A stretch of 64,000 nt of DNA from assembly GCF_014203955.1 (NCBI RefSeq), contig NZ_JACHKA010000001.1:62001-126000 (forward strand). The letters run 5' to 3'. The translations under genes were made by a program, and so were the position numbers. The stretch's first letter is position 1, and the number at the start of each line of letters is the position of its first letter. The DNA comes from Sphingobium lignivorans. Lineage in GTDB: Bacteria; Pseudomonadota; Alphaproteobacteria; Sphingomonadales; Sphingomonadaceae. A model generated the notes under the pieces. That model saw only the letters and a list, made by a program, of their open reading frames with translations, had not been told where the DNA came from and did not search any database. Positions 54,801-63,861 of this stretch are shown here, one piece after another.

Positions 54801-55880
54801 ATGACGAGCGCCGGGCCTGACGAGCGCATCTGGCATTATGACGGGCAGGACGCCACGCGCCACCATCCCAGGATCGACTGGCATGCGGAGGGTTTCTCGC
54901 TCGTCTGGCCCGGCGGCACGAGCGGACCGCATCGGTGGAGCGATCTGGTGCCGCAGGGCAATGCGGGCGGCCGCTCGGTCTATGGTTTGCGCGGGCAAGG
55001 CGGCTGGCGGCTGGTCTTCGCGGGCCTGCCGCCTCATGATTTTGCCGTGCATCTGCCGCTCCCGGCTCGCTATGGCCGCTGGATCGACCGCATCGGCCTG
55101 TGGCCGGCCATCGGCCTCTTTGCCCTGATCGCCGCGATCCTCCTCTTCGTCGTCCTGCGCGCGCCCGCCTGGGTTGCGCCGCTGATCCCGCGAAGCTGGG
55201 AAGACCGGCTCGGGGACACGATGATCGGCGATTTCGGCGGCAGGCTGTGCGAAACGCCCGAGAGCCGCGCTGCGCTCGAGAAACTGCGGCGCGAACTGGG
55301 CGACGCCGTGCCGATCCGCCGCATCGCCATCGCCAATATCAAGATGGTCAATGCCGTGGCGCTGCCTGGCGGACATATCATCATTTTCAGGGATCTCATC
55401 GAAGAAGCCAAGTCGCCCGACGAACTGGCCGGGGTGCTCGCGCATGAAATCGGCCATGTGCGCAATCGCGACACGATGACGGCGCTGGTGCGCCAGCTCG
55501 GCCTCAGCGTCCTGCTGGGCGGCTTCAATGGCCAGGTAGGCGGCACCATCAATGGACTGCTCGCGCTCAGCTATGGCCGCGATGCCGAGCGGGAGGCGGA
55601 CCGCTATTCCATCGAGGCCCTGCGGGCCGCCGATATCTCGCCGCTACCGACCGCGGCCTTCTTCGAACGGATGGAGAAGCGCTCCGGCGGCGAAAGCATC
55701 GAGCGAGCGATGAGCTGGATGGCGTCTCACCCCGTGTCCGCCGAGCGCAAGGCCGCGTTCGAGGATTCAGCCGTGAAGGGCGGACATTACAAGCCGGCGC
55801 TCAGTGCCGCTGAATGGAAAGCCCTCGTCGATGCCTGCGCCCATGACAAGGATGTCGCCCCGCCGCCGTTCGACTTCTAG
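54801..55880 (+). CDS. M48 family metallopeptidase
   Basis: A 359-residue protein with a soluble N-terminal domain (about 1-105), one transmembrane helix (PAIGLFALIAAILLFVVLRAPA) and a C-terminal zinc protease domain bearing HEIGH at residues 215-219, the distal Glu in RDAEREADRYS, and a conserved ALPGGHIIIFRDL strand. The protease domain is probably periplasmic. It follows the DUF898 gene. Substrates are unknown; family relatives (HtpX, BepA) handle misfolded envelope proteins. Confidence 0.92.
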   Translation: MTSAGPDERIWHYDGQDATRHHPRIDWHAEGFSLVWPGGTSGPHRWSDLVPQGNAGGRSVYGLRGQGGWRLVFAGLPPHDFAVHLPLPARYGRWIDRIGLWPAIGLFALIAAILLFVVLRAPAWVAPLIPRSWEDRLGDTMIGDFGGRLCETPESRAALEKLRRELGDAVPIRRIAIANIKMVNAVALPGGHIIIFRDLIEEAKSPDELAGVLAHEIGHVRNRDTMTALVRQLGLSVLLGGFNGQVGGTINGLLALSYGRDAEREADRYSIEALRAADISPLPTAAFFERMEKRSGGESIERAMSWMASHPVSAERKAAFEDSAVKGGHYKPALSAAEWKALVDACAHDKDVAPPPFDF

Positions 55881-55887
55881 GCAAGGG

Positions 55888-57024
55888 TCAGGCGGTGATC
55901 TCTTCCAGCGGTGCGCGCATCTTGAGCGAGAAACCGGTCGGCGCGTAGCGCCGGACCACGTCGCTGCGACTGCCGAGGCCCCTGTCGATCAACCGGGAGC
56001 CGAAGCCCGATTGTCCGGGCCCGGCAATTTCCGGCCCGCCGCTTTCCTCCCACGCGAGGCGGAACATGCCATCCTCGATGGTCCAGAGCAGGCGGATGCG
56101 TCCCTCCGGACAGGAGAGCGCGCCATATTTGACCGCGTTGGTCGCAAGCTCGTTGAGCATGAGCGACAAGGCGAGCGTGGCATGGGAGCCGATGGGGCAG
56201 TCAGGCCCCTCCAGATCGATCTGCCCCAGCCCGTCATGCGGGGCAAGCGAATCGCTGATGACGCGGCGCAGCGAGACCGCAGACCAGCCCTGCCGCAGCA
56301 GGATGTCATGCGCATGGCCCAGCGCCGTGAGCCGCTCGCCGAAGGCATCGAGCGCAGCGGCAGGCGTCGCGTGGCGCAGCGTCTGGAATGCGATTCCCTG
56401 CACAACCGCCAGCGTGTTCTTGAGGCGATGCGCCAGCTCCTGGTTCACCGCGGCCAGGTCCGCCTGGGCGCGCACCGTGTTGCTGGTCTCGATCACGGTA
56501 TCGAGCATGCCCGCAATCGTTCCGTCCGCGAGGCGCAGCGGGCTGTAGCAGAATGTGAACCATGCCTGCTCGGGGCCACCGGAGCGATGAATGACGAGTG
56601 GAAAATCCTCGATATAGGTCGGCGTTCCGGCGAAGGCGCGCTTCACGATCGGTTCGATATCGGGCCAGACTTCCGACCAGATGTCCGCAAAGGAGCGTCC
56701 CAGCGCATCCGCCTTGCCGCGAAGAATGGGCAGGAAAGCGTCATTATGGATCGTCGTGAGCTGAGGGCCCCATATGACCGCCTTGGGAAAACTCGAATCC
56801 AGAATCTGGCGCGTGATGATCTTGAGCTCGGATGGCCAGTCAGCCTGGGGGCCGAGCGGCGTCGTTGCCCAATCGAAGCGGTCGATCCGTTCGCTCATCG
56901 GCTGGGAGGATCGACTTGTGGGATCCCCGGTTCCTTCAGATGTCGTGGAAGCCGAGCATGCGTATCCCGCCGCCTCTGGCCTGTTGGTTCCATCCATCGC
57001 TTTGCTCCGCTTGCGCAAGCCCAC
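55888..57024 (-). CDS. HWE-type sensor histidine kinase with PAS domain
   Basis: A 378-residue soluble kinase. An N-terminal PAS/GAF-like sensor (about 45-170) precedes an HWE kinase core: phosphoacceptor His in NQELAHRLKNTLAVVQG, N box in LSLMLNELATNAVKYGAL, the WEE (W-x-E) element in LAWEESGGP, and a short G region GFGSRLIDRG. HWE kinases in alphaproteobacteria commonly feed the PhyR/NepR/EcfG general stress response, but none of those partners is nearby. Starts at 57024, 56997 or 56898 are all possible. Its 3' end is 7 bp from the M48 gene, convergent. Confidence 0.9.
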   Translation of the reverse strand: MGLRKRSKAMDGTNRPEAAGYACSASTTSEGTGDPTSRSSQPMSERIDRFDWATTPLGPQADWPSELKIITRQILDSSFPKAVIWGPQLTTIHNDAFLPILRGKADALGRSFADIWSEVWPDIEPIVKRAFAGTPTYIEDFPLVIHRSGGPEQAWFTFCYSPLRLADGTIAGMLDTVIETSNTVRAQADLAAVNQELAHRLKNTLAVVQGIAFQTLRHATPAAALDAFGERLTALGHAHDILLRQGWSAVSLRRVISDSLAPHDGLGQIDLEGPDCPIGSHATLALSLMLNELATNAVKYGALSCPEGRIRLLWTIEDGMFRLAWEESGGPEIAGPGQSGFGSRLIDRGLGSRSDVVRRYAPTGFSLKMRAPLEEITA

Positions 57025-57201
57025 CTTCGGATGGTTTTTCGGCCGAACGCGTGTTCGAATCCGGACCGGTTGCCGGATCGTTCCTGCTTATTGTCCCGAT
57101 TTAGGCCCGTCCAACCGATTCCGATGAACTGAACAGATGGTCGGACCGGAGACACGGTCTCGTCAGTTCAATCTCGCAGCAAAGCAGGCTAGGACAAGGC
57201 G

Positions 57202-57957
57202 ATGAGCGATATGCCCCTGGAGCCGCCGACCTTCCTCTCTCGTCCGGACCAGCCTCGGCTGGCTTACCGGCACCGGACCGGAGCCGGACCGACAACCGTG
57301 TTCCTCCCCGGCTACATGTCCGACATGCTGGGGGGCAAGGCTGCCGCGCTGGACAGCTGGGCTGCGGCGCGGGGGCAGACGATGCTGCGGCTGGACTATG
57401 CCGGCTGTGGCGAAAGCGACGGCACCTTCGAGGATGGGACGCTGGCGAACTGGCGTGACGATGCGCATGCCGTCATCGACCACGCCGCACCCGACGGGCC
57501 GCTGGTGCTGGTGGGATCGTCCATGGGGGGATGGCTTGCGCTGTTGCTTGCACAGGCGCTCGGTCGGCGCGTGGTCGGGCTGGTCGGCATCGCCGCCGCG
57601 CCGGACTTCACCGACTGGGGCTTCGACGCCGCGCAGAAGGACGCGATCCGGCGCGAAGGGCGCCTGGTGGAGCCCACGCCTTATGGCGACCAGCCTTATG
57701 TGACCACGCGCGCCTTCTGGGAGTCCGGGCAGGCGCTGCGGCTGCTGGAGGGCGAGATCGCCATCGATTGCCCAGTGCGGCTGATCCAGGGGCAGGCCGA
57801 TCCCGACGTGCCATGGCAGACGGCGTTGCGGATTGCGGACCGGCTCCGTTCAGCGGACGTGCAGACGATTCTCGTCAAGGACGGCGACCATCGCCTCTCC
57901 CGCCCGCAGGACATAGCCCTGCTCTGCGGGACGGTGGCGACCCTGACGGAGCTCTGA
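57202..57957 (+). CDS. Alpha/beta hydrolase
   Basis: A 251-residue hydrolase with the nucleophile elbow in VLVGSSMGGWLALLLA (Ser of G-x-S-x-G), LRLDYAGCGESDG after strand 4, and a catalytic Asp/His pair in GQADPDVPW and GDHRLSRPQD. This arrangement resembles the ABHD10-type thioesterase/esterase group. Substrate unknown. It is followed after 7 bp by a TPR-like gene in the same direction, so the two are likely cotranscribed. Confidence 0.9.
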   Translation: MSDMPLEPPTFLSRPDQPRLAYRHRTGAGPTTVFLPGYMSDMLGGKAAALDSWAAARGQTMLRLDYAGCGESDGTFEDGTLANWRDDAHAVIDHAAPDGPLVLVGSSMGGWLALLLAQALGRRVVGLVGIAAAPDFTDWGFDAAQKDAIRREGRLVEPTPYGDQPYVTTRAFWESGQALRLLEGEIAIDCPVRLIQGQADPDVPWQTALRIADRLRSADVQTILVKDGDHRLSRPQDIALLCGTVATLTEL

Positions 57958-57964
57958 TCCCCGC

Positions 57965-58882
57965 ATGTTCCTGCCCATCGCGCTCGCCCTTGCCCAGCTC
58001 GCCCAGCCCGCGCAGCACGATCCCGAGATCGAGGCGCTGCTGCGGCGACGTGACGAGCGCAGGCGCAGCGAAGCGCTGGAACAGCCCGTGCAGCGAAGCG
58101 GCGCGGATGCGGAAACGAGTGACGATGCCGGACTGGGCCAGGTCCTCCCGCCGCAGATTGCCGAGCGGCTGGCGGCATGCCTCGCGAAAGCCGATGGCGA
58201 TCCCGATGCCGGGCTTGCGGACGCTGCAGCGTGGGCGAAGGCGGGCGGGGGTGCCTATGCGGCGCATTGCGAGGGTTATGCATTGGGGCAGGCCGGGCGC
58301 TGGACGGAAGCGGCCGATGCTTTCGCGCGCGGTGCCGGGACGAGCGGGCTCGATGTCGAGACGCGCGCGCGGCTCTGGTCGCAGGCCGGCAACGCCGCTC
58401 TGGTGGCGGGTGATGTTCCGCGAGCGATCCGTGATCTCGATACGGCATTGGCGAATCCGCTGCCCCGCACCCTTTCCACCGGCGAAATCCATCTCGATCG
58501 CGCCCGGGCGCGCGTTGCGGCCGGCGACCTTCCAGGCGCGCGCGCCGACCTTAATGAAGCCGTGGTGCTCGCGGCTTCCGATCCGCTCGCATGGCTGCTG
58601 TCCGCCACGCTGGCGCGGCGCATGGACGACTTGCCGCTGGCGCGCCTTCATATCGGCGAAGCCGCAAAGCGCGCGGGCAATGATGCAGCCGTGGCTCTGG
58701 AGCAGGGCATCATTCTGGCGCTTTCCGGCGAGCGGGACGATGCAGCCCGTGCCGCCTTCTCACGCGCACAGGAGCTGGCGGGGCCGGACAGCGCGATCGG
58801 CAAGCAGGCGGCGGACTATCTGGCACAGCTGGGCGCGGAGCCCGAGGCGCCGAAAGAACCAGCTGTCGAACCGGGGCGGTAA
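57965..58882 (+). CDS. TPR-like helical repeat protein
   Basis: A 305-residue protein starting with a short hydrophobic stretch (MFLPIALALAQLAQPAQ) that could be a signal peptide. Ala/Leu-rich helical repeats follow (for example AAHCEGYALGQAGRWTEAADAFARGAG, LWSQAGNAALVAGDVPRAIRDLDTAL), i.e. tetratricopeptide-like pairs. A scaffold role in the envelope is possible. It is coupled by position to the alpha/beta hydrolase. Confidence 0.82.
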   Translation: MFLPIALALAQLAQPAQHDPEIEALLRRRDERRRSEALEQPVQRSGADAETSDDAGLGQVLPPQIAERLAACLAKADGDPDAGLADAAAWAKAGGGAYAAHCEGYALGQAGRWTEAADAFARGAGTSGLDVETRARLWSQAGNAALVAGDVPRAIRDLDTALANPLPRTLSTGEIHLDRARARVAAGDLPGARADLNEAVVLAASDPLAWLLSATLARRMDDLPLARLHIGEAAKRAGNDAAVALEQGIILALSGERDDAARAAFSRAQELAGPDSAIGKQAADYLAQLGAEPEAPKEPAVEPGR

Positions 58883-58934
58883 CCGCCCTTTTTCGTGACT
58901 GATCCGGAGCAGGGTCAGGAAAGACCCGGCCTGC

Positions 58935-60740
58935 TCAATCCTGCGCCTTGCCGCCGTACAGGGCATCCAGCTGCGACTGGTACTTCGCCCGGATCACATG
59001 CCGGCGGATTGATTGCTTGGGCGTCAGCATCTCATTCTCGATGGTGAAGGGCTCGTCGGCCAGTGCGAACCGCCGGATCTTCTCGATGACGGAAAGGTCG
59101 GCGTTCACCCGATCGACCGCCGCGCGAATGGCGGCGAGAAAGGCGGGGTCCTCGCGCAAGGCGATGAGCTCCGGGGATTTGTGCCGCGTCGTTGCCCATT
59201 GCGCTGTCCATTCCGGATCGGGCACGATCAGCGCCACGATATGCGGGCGCCGGTCGCCATGGACCATGACCTGGCCGATCTCCGGCTGGAGCGTGAGCAT
59301 GCCTTCCAGCTTCGCCGGCGCGACATTGTCGCCCTTGTCATTGACGATGAGGTCCTTCTTGCGATCCGTGATGCGCAGCCGGCCGCCCTCGTCGAATTCG
59401 CCGATGTCTCCAGTGTGCAGCCAGCCGTCGCGAATGGCGCGCGCGGTCTCGGCCGGGTTGTTCCAGTAGCCTTTCATCACCAGTTCGCCGCGCACGAGGA
59501 TTTCGCCATCGTCCGCGATTCGCACTTCGACATCCTTGAGCGGTGGCCCCACGCTATCCATGCGGAGGCCGCGCGAGGGGCGATTGCAGCTGACCACCGG
59601 CCCCGCCTCGGTCTGGCCATAGCCTTGCAGCAGCGTCAGTCCCAGCGCGTCGAAGAAGGCGCCAACATCGGGATTGAGCGGTGCGCCGCCCGAGACCAGC
59701 GCCTTCATCCGTCCTCCAAACCGGCTGCGGACCTTGGGAATGATCGTGCGATTGAGCACGGCCTGGAGCGGCCGGTCGAGCAGGGGAAGCCGGCCGCCAT
59801 GCGCGCTCCGCTTGCCCCCAAGGCGCTGGGCCTGCTCCAGCAGCAGCGCCGGCAGCCGCCCCTGCTTCTCGACCGCCCGGGATACGCGCATGCGCAGCAG
59901 CTCGAACAGGCGGGGGACGACGACCATGATCGTCGGGCGCACCTCGGCAATGTTCGCGCCGAGCTTCTCGAGGCTCTCGGCATAATAGATCTGCCCGCCA
60001 AGGCCGATGGGCAGGAACTGGCCTCCGGAATGCTCATAGGCATGGCTGATCGGCAGGAAGGAGAGGAAAACCTCCTCGTCCCAGGCGAAATCGCCCGCGA
60101 TAATGTCCACGCAGCCCTCGACATTGCAGAGGATCGCGCCGTGATGCTGGACAACGCCGCGGGGCGCGCCGCCAGTTCCGCTGGTGTAGATGATGCAGGC
60201 GGTGTCCTCGCGCGTGGCGGTGAGCGCGTCTGCGCAGGCCCGCGGGTCGGCGGGGTGGAGCGCCAGCAGCGCGTCCCAATCATGGATGGCGACGGCACTG
60301 CTCTGCATGGACTTCACCGGCTCGATGGCGACCGCGAACTCGATCGGCGAGCGCATCACAGCGGGCATGAGAGTCTTCGCGATCTTGGCGGTCGAGAAGA
60401 TGACCGCGCGTGCCCCGCTATTGGCGATGATATGCTCATGGTCGCGGATGGTATTGGTGGTGTAGGTGGGCACGGTGATGGCGCCGGCGGCCATGATCGC
60501 GAGATCGGCGATGCAGAATTCGGGCCGGTTCTCGCTCACCAGCATCACCCGGTCGCCCGGTTCGATGCCGAGCGATTGCAGCGCCTTTGCCATCGATGCG
60601 ACCTGTCGTGATGCCTGGGACCAACTCGTCGATTGCCAGTCATCCTCGTTCTTTGCCCAGAGGAAAGGGCGATCACCGCCCTCGGCCGCCCGCGCGAAGA
60701 ACATGGCGGTGAGGCTCGGGAAATGTTCGAAAGCGCGCAA
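58935..60740 (-). CDS. Long-chain acyl-CoA synthetase (AMP-forming)
   Basis: A 601-residue ANL-superfamily enzyme activating fatty acids via acyl-AMP. The P-loop CIIYTSGTGGAPRGVVQHH (K replaced by R), GYGQTEAGPVVS, HTGDIGEFDEGG and RKKDLIVNDKGDNVAP are the family motifs. No upstream ATG exists in a plausible position; TTG at 60740 is preceded by GAGGGAGAGG with 5-nt spacing and is taken as the start (ATG at 60704 would trim 12 residues). It could supply acyl groups for sphingolipids, as an acyl-CoA/ACP synthetase does in Caulobacter, but it is 43 kb from spt here. Confidence 0.92.
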   Translation of the reverse strand: MRAFEHFPSLTAMFFARAAEGGDRPFLWAKNEDDWQSTSWSQASRQVASMAKALQSLGIEPGDRVMLVSENRPEFCIADLAIMAAGAITVPTYTTNTIRDHEHIIANSGARAVIFSTAKIAKTLMPAVMRSPIEFAVAIEPVKSMQSSAVAIHDWDALLALHPADPRACADALTATREDTACIIYTSGTGGAPRGVVQHHGAILCNVEGCVDIIAGDFAWDEEVFLSFLPISHAYEHSGGQFLPIGLGGQIYYAESLEKLGANIAEVRPTIMVVVPRLFELLRMRVSRAVEKQGRLPALLLEQAQRLGGKRSAHGGRLPLLDRPLQAVLNRTIIPKVRSRFGGRMKALVSGGAPLNPDVGAFFDALGLTLLQGYGQTEAGPVVSCNRPSRGLRMDSVGPPLKDVEVRIADDGEILVRGELVMKGYWNNPAETARAIRDGWLHTGDIGEFDEGGRLRITDRKKDLIVNDKGDNVAPAKLEGMLTLQPEIGQVMVHGDRRPHIVALIVPDPEWTAQWATTRHKSPELIALREDPAFLAAIRAAVDRVNADLSVIEKIRRFALADEPFTIENEMLTPKQSIRRHVIRAKYQSQLDALYGGKAQD

Positions 60741-60941
60741 GCAGGCCTCTCCCTCGATATGATATCGCCGTCTGACGCGGCATGAACGCGCCGTATAGGC
60801 TGGCCGTTCCGTAAGGGCCAGAGCCAAGCACGCCAGTCCATGCGGTGCGAGACTGGGCATGCGGCCCTTGCCTTGTCGGCATCGCTCTCCCACTGTGCGG
60901 GGATATGCATGTCTTGCACGGCCTGAAGGGAATACCGCCGC

Positions 60942-62678
60942 ATGAGTTTTCTCCGTCCGCTCGTCAGCTTCCTTGCCGCTCTCGCGCTCGGCGCATGCGG
61001 TGCGGGCACGGGCACAGCGCCGCAAAGCGCCTCCGCTCCGCCGCCGTCTGCCAGTCCGCAGCCGCGCCACTTCGCCATCGCGTCCAATCCGCTGGCCGTG
61101 GAAGCGGGACTGGCGGTGCTGCGTAGAGGCGGCAGCGCTGCGGATGCCGCGATCGCGGTGCAGGCCATGCTCTCGCTGGTCGAGCCGCAAAGCTCAGGGC
61201 TCGGCGGCGGCGCGTTCATGACATGGTTCGATGGCGCGCGCGGCACCGTCACGGTCTATGACGGCCGGGAGACAGCCCCCGCCGGCGCCAGCGAGACGAT
61301 GTTCCTGGATGCCGCGGGCAAGCCGCTGCCCTTTGGCGACGCCGTGACCAGCGGCCGGGCGACCGGCGTGCCCGGCGCGGTGAGGATGCTCGCCATGGTG
61401 CATGGCGAACATGGCAAGCTGCCCTGGGCATCGCTGTTCGACGATGCGGAGCGGACGGCGCGCGAAGGCTTCGTCATCACGCCCCGGCTCGGACGTTTCC
61501 TGGGCGGGCGTTTCCCGCAGCTCGGCGTGGCGGACGCCCGTGCCTATTTCTCGAATGCCGACGGCACGATGAAGAAACCGGGCGACCGGCTGGTCAACAC
61601 GCCTTATGCCGATTTTCTGTTGCGGCTCGCGGCGCAGGGGCCGGACGCGCTCTATACCGGAGAGACCGCACGGCGCATCGTGGAAAAGACCACGTCAGGG
61701 ACCTTGCCGGGCACCATGACGGTGGCGGACCTTGCTGCCTATCGGCCAGTGAAGCGCGAGGCGCTGTGCAACCCCTATCGTGTCTATCTGGTCTGCGTGC
61801 CGCCGCCGCCCTCCAGTGGCGTTGGTTTCCTCGAATTGCTGGCGCTGCTCGAGCGCACGGATATCGACAAGCGCGGGCCGGACGATCCGCAGGCATGGTT
61901 CCTCTTCGCGCAGGCCAGCCGCATCATGTATGCCGACCGTGATCGCTATGTGGGCGACCCTGCCTTCGCACAGGTGCCCATCAAGGGCCTGATCGACCCG
62001 GCCTATGTCGCGGAGCGGGCACGGCTGATCGGCACGACGGCGGGTGCACCGCCGGTCGCGGGCATTCCCCCAGGCGCTGCGCTCGCCGGGGTGGATGCCA
62101 CGGTCGAACCGGGCGGCACCTCGCATTTCATCGTGGGCGATGCGCAGGGCAATGTCGTTTCCATGACGACCACGGTCGAATCGATCTTCGGCACGGGCCG
62201 GATGGTGGATGGCTTCTTCCTCAACAACCAGATGACCGATTTCTCCTTCGTGCCGCGCGATGCGGAAGGGCGGCCGGTCGCCAATGCCGTGGCGCCGGGC
62301 AAGCGCCCCCGCTCGTCCATGATCCCGCTCGTGCTCATCGATGAGGCAGGCCGGTTCGCCGGCGCTTTCGGATCGGCGGGCGGCAACGCGATCCTTGCCT
62401 ATGTGGGCAAGTCGCTGGTCGCGGCCATCGACTGGCAGCTGCCTGTTCAGGAGGCGCTGGCATTGCCCAATCTCGTCGCGCGTGGCGCCGCCTTCCAGGG
62501 AGAAGTCGACAAATTTCCTCCCGATGTGATCGAGGGACTTAAGGCCCGCGGCATCGATCTGCGGCCGGGGCAAGGCGAGGATTCGGGTGTCCATGCGGTC
62601 ATGATCCGCGAGGGGGACCGGTTCGATGGCGGCTACGATCCCCGGCGCGAGGGGCGCGCCATCGCCGAGCCGAAGTGA
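60942..62678 (+). CDS. ggt: Gamma-glutamyltransferase
   Basis: A 578-residue N-terminal-nucleophile hydrolase acting on glutathione and other gamma-glutamyl compounds. A lipobox (LALGACGAG) suggests a lipoprotein anchored in the envelope. The propeptide ends at EPGG, and Thr393 in GGTSHFIVGDAQGNVVSMTT is the predicted autocleavage nucleophile; LGGGAFMTWFDG and GSAGGNAILAYV are further conserved parts. The family length is normal. It is divergent from the acyl-CoA synthetase. Confidence 0.93.
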   Translation: MSFLRPLVSFLAALALGACGAGTGTAPQSASAPPPSASPQPRHFAIASNPLAVEAGLAVLRRGGSAADAAIAVQAMLSLVEPQSSGLGGGAFMTWFDGARGTVTVYDGRETAPAGASETMFLDAAGKPLPFGDAVTSGRATGVPGAVRMLAMVHGEHGKLPWASLFDDAERTAREGFVITPRLGRFLGGRFPQLGVADARAYFSNADGTMKKPGDRLVNTPYADFLLRLAAQGPDALYTGETARRIVEKTTSGTLPGTMTVADLAAYRPVKREALCNPYRVYLVCVPPPPSSGVGFLELLALLERTDIDKRGPDDPQAWFLFAQASRIMYADRDRYVGDPAFAQVPIKGLIDPAYVAERARLIGTTAGAPPVAGIPPGAALAGVDATVEPGGTSHFIVGDAQGNVVSMTTTVESIFGTGRMVDGFFLNNQMTDFSFVPRDAEGRPVANAVAPGKRPRSSMIPLVLIDEAGRFAGAFGSAGGNAILAYVGKSLVAAIDWQLPVQEALALPNLVARGAAFQGEVDKFPPDVIEGLKARGIDLRPGQGEDSGVHAVMIREGDRFDGGYDPRREGRAIAEPK

Positions 62679-62793
62679 CCCAAGCGCCCCCGGAGCCAGG
62701 TCGAGCCTCCCCGCTGTGCCCGATTTGCCGACCGGAAACGGGAAGCCGCGATCCGCATCCTGACGCGGCTCTCCCTCAGCGCGAGCGTGCGGC

Positions 62794-63459
62794 ATGATCC
62801 TTTCCGCCCTGTTCCGGGCTCTTCCGCAGATCGCCCTGCCGGACATCCGGGCGGTGCTCTGGCGCAGCCTGGCGCTCACGCTCCTGGCGTTTGCCGGACT
62901 GGGTGTGGCGGTCTGGTGGGGCTTGCGGACCCTTTTCATGCGAACGGGCTGGCTCGCGGCGGACGGTTTCGCCGGCGCGGCGCTGGCGGGGCTGATCGCG
63001 GCGCTCTGTGCCTGGCTTCTGTTCCGCGCCGTGGCCATCGCGGTGGTCGGCCTCCATGCCGACCGGATCGTGGCAGCCGTGGAACGGGCGAGCTATCCCG
63101 GCCGGCATGCCGCCGCCCGGATCGTGCCGGTGACGCAGGGTGCGGCCGGCGCGATCCGCTCCGTGGCGCGCACAATCGGCTGGAATCTTCTCGTGCTGCC
63201 GCTCTATCTCCTCCTGCTTGCCACCGGGATTGGCGCGCCGCTGCTGTTCTTCGCGATGAATGCCTGGCTGCTCGGCCGCGATCTCGCCGAGCAGGTCGAG
63301 GGACGTCATCCCGACCTGCCGCCTCTCAGCGCCGGTCAGCGATCGCAGATCGGTCTCGTTTCGGCTCTGATGTTCCTGTTGCCTGTCCTGAACCTGCTTG
63401 CGCCTGTGCTGAGCGTGGCTATGGCAACCCACATGTTTCTAGGGCGCAGGGCGGACTGA
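62794..63459 (+). CDS. EI24 domain (CysZ-like) membrane protein
   Basis: A 221-residue membrane protein of the EI24 family, to which the sulfate channel CysZ belongs. Hydrophobic segments SLALTLLAFAGLGVAVWWG, AALAGLIAALCAWLLFRAVAIAVVG and LVLPLYLLLLATGIGAPLLFFAMNAWLLGRDL are the family core, ending with LVSALMFLLPVLNLLAPVLSVAMATHMF. A sulfate role is not demonstrated for such alphaproteobacterial members. The downstream lipoprotein gene begins 4 bp later. Confidence 0.87.
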   Translation: MILSALFRALPQIALPDIRAVLWRSLALTLLAFAGLGVAVWWGLRTLFMRTGWLAADGFAGAALAGLIAALCAWLLFRAVAIAVVGLHADRIVAAVERASYPGRHAAARIVPVTQGAAGAIRSVARTIGWNLLVLPLYLLLLATGIGAPLLFFAMNAWLLGRDLAEQVEGRHPDLPPLSAGQRSQIGLVSALMFLLPVLNLLAPVLSVAMATHMFLGRRAD

Positions 63460-63463
63460 CGGC

Positions 63464-63856
63464 ATGGTCCGCGCATTCATCATCCGGCATGGCGGCGCGG
63501 CAGCACTGATGCTCGGCCTGCTGCCCGCGCTGGCAGCCTGCGGTGCCGGCGTCGTTCCTCCGGGCGATGCCGCGCGGCCGGCGGTGGGGTTCACGCCGGC
63601 CAGGAAGTCGCAGCCTGGCGGCCTGATGGGGGCCGATGCGCGGGGACTGACGCGCCTCTTCGGCGAGCCGCGCCTCGACATCCGCGATCCGGCCGCGCGC
63701 AAGCTCCAGTTCGCGAACGGGCGGTGTGTGCTCGATGCCTATCTCTATGCACCCGCCGCCAATCGCGAACCTGTCGTCACGCATGTCGACGCGCGCGACG
63801 GCAACGGGGCGGACATGGACTGGAACGCCTGCGCGAAGATGTTGCGCGACCGCTAG
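63464..63856 (+). CDS. Small lipoprotein of unknown function
   Basis: A 130-residue protein with a signal peptide ending in the lipobox LPALAACGAG. The mature part has LMGADARGLTRLFGEPRLDI and RKLQFANGRCVLDAYLYAP, a pattern like small BamE/SmpA-type lipoproteins (G-x-L..FG-P-x-x..); similarity was judged by eye only. It follows the EI24 gene by 4 bp. Confidence 0.72.
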   Translation: MVRAFIIRHGGAAALMLGLLPALAACGAGVVPPGDAARPAVGFTPARKSQPGGLMGADARGLTRLFGEPRLDIRDPAARKLQFANGRCVLDAYLYAPAANREPVVTHVDARDGNGADMDWNACAKMLRDR

Positions 63857-63861
63857 GCGGA

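Noticed and set aside
53085-55457. Minus-strand frame of about 790 codons opposite the DUF898 and M48 genes
   Set aside because: It is antisense to two family-defined proteins and rich in Arg, Gln, His and Glu, typical of a GC shadow.
57045-57075. GTTCGAATCC sequence resembling a tRNA T arm
   Set aside because: The flanking bases cannot form the 5-bp T stem, and no anticodon or D arm is present upstream; it lies at the start of the HWE kinase leader.
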